Source: Caulobacter sp.
GTDB taxonomy: Bacteria; Pseudomonadota; Alphaproteobacteria; Caulobacterales; Caulobacteraceae
NCBI GenBank assembly: GCA_017744495.1
Contig: JAGIBE010000213.1
Span: forward strand, 95,491-156,177
Length of the DNA: 60,687 bases
Reading direction: 5' to 3'
Positions 60,051 through 60,687 of the stretch are shown piece by piece (the first letter of the stretch is position 1; each line of letters opens with the position of its first letter). Below the pieces are notes generated by a model, which was not told the origin of the DNA, ran no database searches, and saw only the letters and a program-made list of their open reading frames with translations. A program made the position numbers and the translations under genes.

Positions 60051-60687
60051 TCAGGCCGTCTGCAATTCGATGATCGTGACCGGACGGCCCCGTGCGGCTT
60101 CGGGGACCGAGATCGTATGTCCGTCATCGGTCGTTTTCCACGCGACCGGGCCGCCGGAGAGATTTCTCGCCTTCACGATGCGCGCCGGAAGGCGCGGGAT
60201 CCGAAGCTCTTCAGACGGCCAGCTCAGGATGTGCAGGAAGACGGACTTGCCGCTCCGCGTCGTCCCGTAGAGTCCGTCCACCGGTTCGAGCGGACCCGGG
60301 CGCGTTCCGTAGATCGCCGCGCCATGTTGCTGCAGCCACTGGCCGACGGATCTCAGGGTCTCGGTCTCCCTTTGACCGATGACGCCGTCCCTGTCAGGTC
60401 CGACGTTGGCGATGACGTTGCCGTTCCGGACGACGGCGTCGACCAGCAGCCTGACCACCTGATCCGACGACATCACGTCGCCGTCGGGCGTATAGCCCCA
60501 GGCGCGGGATAGCGAGAACGCTTTCTCCCACGGCCGCTGGCGGATCGGACCGGTGATCGGCGCGAGCCCCTCCTGCACATCGAAGTCGCCCTGCCAGCCC
60601 GAACGGGGATTGATGACGATGTTCGGCTGGTGTCGGCGGACCATCCGGTTGAGTTTGTCGGGCTCCCACAACCAGGCCGCGTCGGCG
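60051..60687 (-). CDS. GH29 alpha-L-fucosidase, C-terminal part
   Basis: The frame is open to the right window edge, so the N-terminus and catalytic core are missing. The visible part begins ADAAWLWEPDKLNRMVRRHQP and continues IVINPRSGWQGDFDVQEG, WEKAFSLSRAWGYTPDGDVMSSDQVVRLLVDAVVRNGNVIANVGPDRDGVI, all typical of GH29. It ends in a beta-sandwich domain (FLHILSWPSEELRIPRL). GH29 removes alpha-linked L-fucose, for example from fucosylated xyloglucan. It lies 64 bases upstream of the esterase on the same strand and is the first visible gene of the minus-strand array. Confidence 0.88.
   Translation of the reverse strand, partial: ADAAWLWEPDKLNRMVRRHQPNIVINPRSGWQGDFDVQEGLAPITGPIRQRPWEKAFSLSRAWGYTPDGDVMSSDQVVRLLVDAVVRNGNVIANVGPDRDGVIGQRETETLRSVGQWLQQHGAAIYGTRPGPLEPVDGLYGTTRSGKSVFLHILSWPSEELRIPRLPARIVKARNLSGGPVAWKTTDDGHTISVPEAARGRPVTIIELQTA

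Overview
The window looks like chromosome of a GC-rich alphaproteobacterium, most likely Caulobacter or a close relative. The support is gene content and control signals: a double-domain cold-shock protein, short type-2 ArgC, class I PhaC, a GTTC-N7-GTTC LexA box, an EcfG-type promoter (GGAAC-N17-CGTT) and an EcfG-like ECF sigma factor. This assignment is inferred from remembered families; no search was run.

Layout. 1-1610: an internal polyphosphate kinase fragment on the minus strand runs directly into a 5'-truncated DHA2 MFS transporter, so the left edge is a rearrangement breakpoint or assembly chimera. 1922-7946: a tightly coupled four-gene signalling operon (CHASE3 hybrid kinase with three receivers, CheR, receiver-less CheB, receiver-kinase). 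8283-12515: a 1410-residue autotransporter. 12718-20643: an accessory region with a DUF4915/TIGR03032 protein, a TrmB-like regulator, a broken EamA transporter, two SDR oxidoreductases, a frameshifted MFS gene, a LysR regulator, and a copy of the 3' end of the neighbouring tRNA-Arg that looks like an integration scar.

20770-51200 is mostly core chromosome: tRNA-Arg, tRNA-Pro and two identical tRNA-Glu genes; a complex I accessory subunit, DUF192 and cold-shock genes; recJ, both unrelated FBPases (fbp and glpX), hom and an aminotransferase on one strand; phaC; a SoxR switch with its operator; argC; a DsbA-like protein; an ECF sigma factor; two small genes behind a perfect EcfG promoter; an Old Yellow Enzyme; gloA; a LexA-controlled 59-residue gene; an Atm1-like ABC exporter; a LOG protein; a paired acyl-CoA dehydrogenase operon; a CobT-like protein; two paralogous small secreted proteins flanking a DUF1289 gene; a retropepsin-like protein; and dusA.

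51707-60687 is a carbohydrate locus of two convergent arrays. GH31 (with a PA14 insert), GH62 and GH27 are on the plus strand; GH29 (cut by the window edge), an esterase and a second GH27 are on the minus strand. All are side-chain-removing enzymes with export signals where the N-terminus is visible, which suggests stripping of alpha-xylosyl, arabinofuranosyl, galactosyl, acetyl and fucosyl decorations from hemicellulose.

The best candidates for new biology are the CheR/CheB-coupled kinase operon, the palindromes controlling the autotransporter and the TrmB/DUF4915 pair, the LexA-box small protein, the EcfG-promoter small-protein pair, and the GH62-containing debranching locus.
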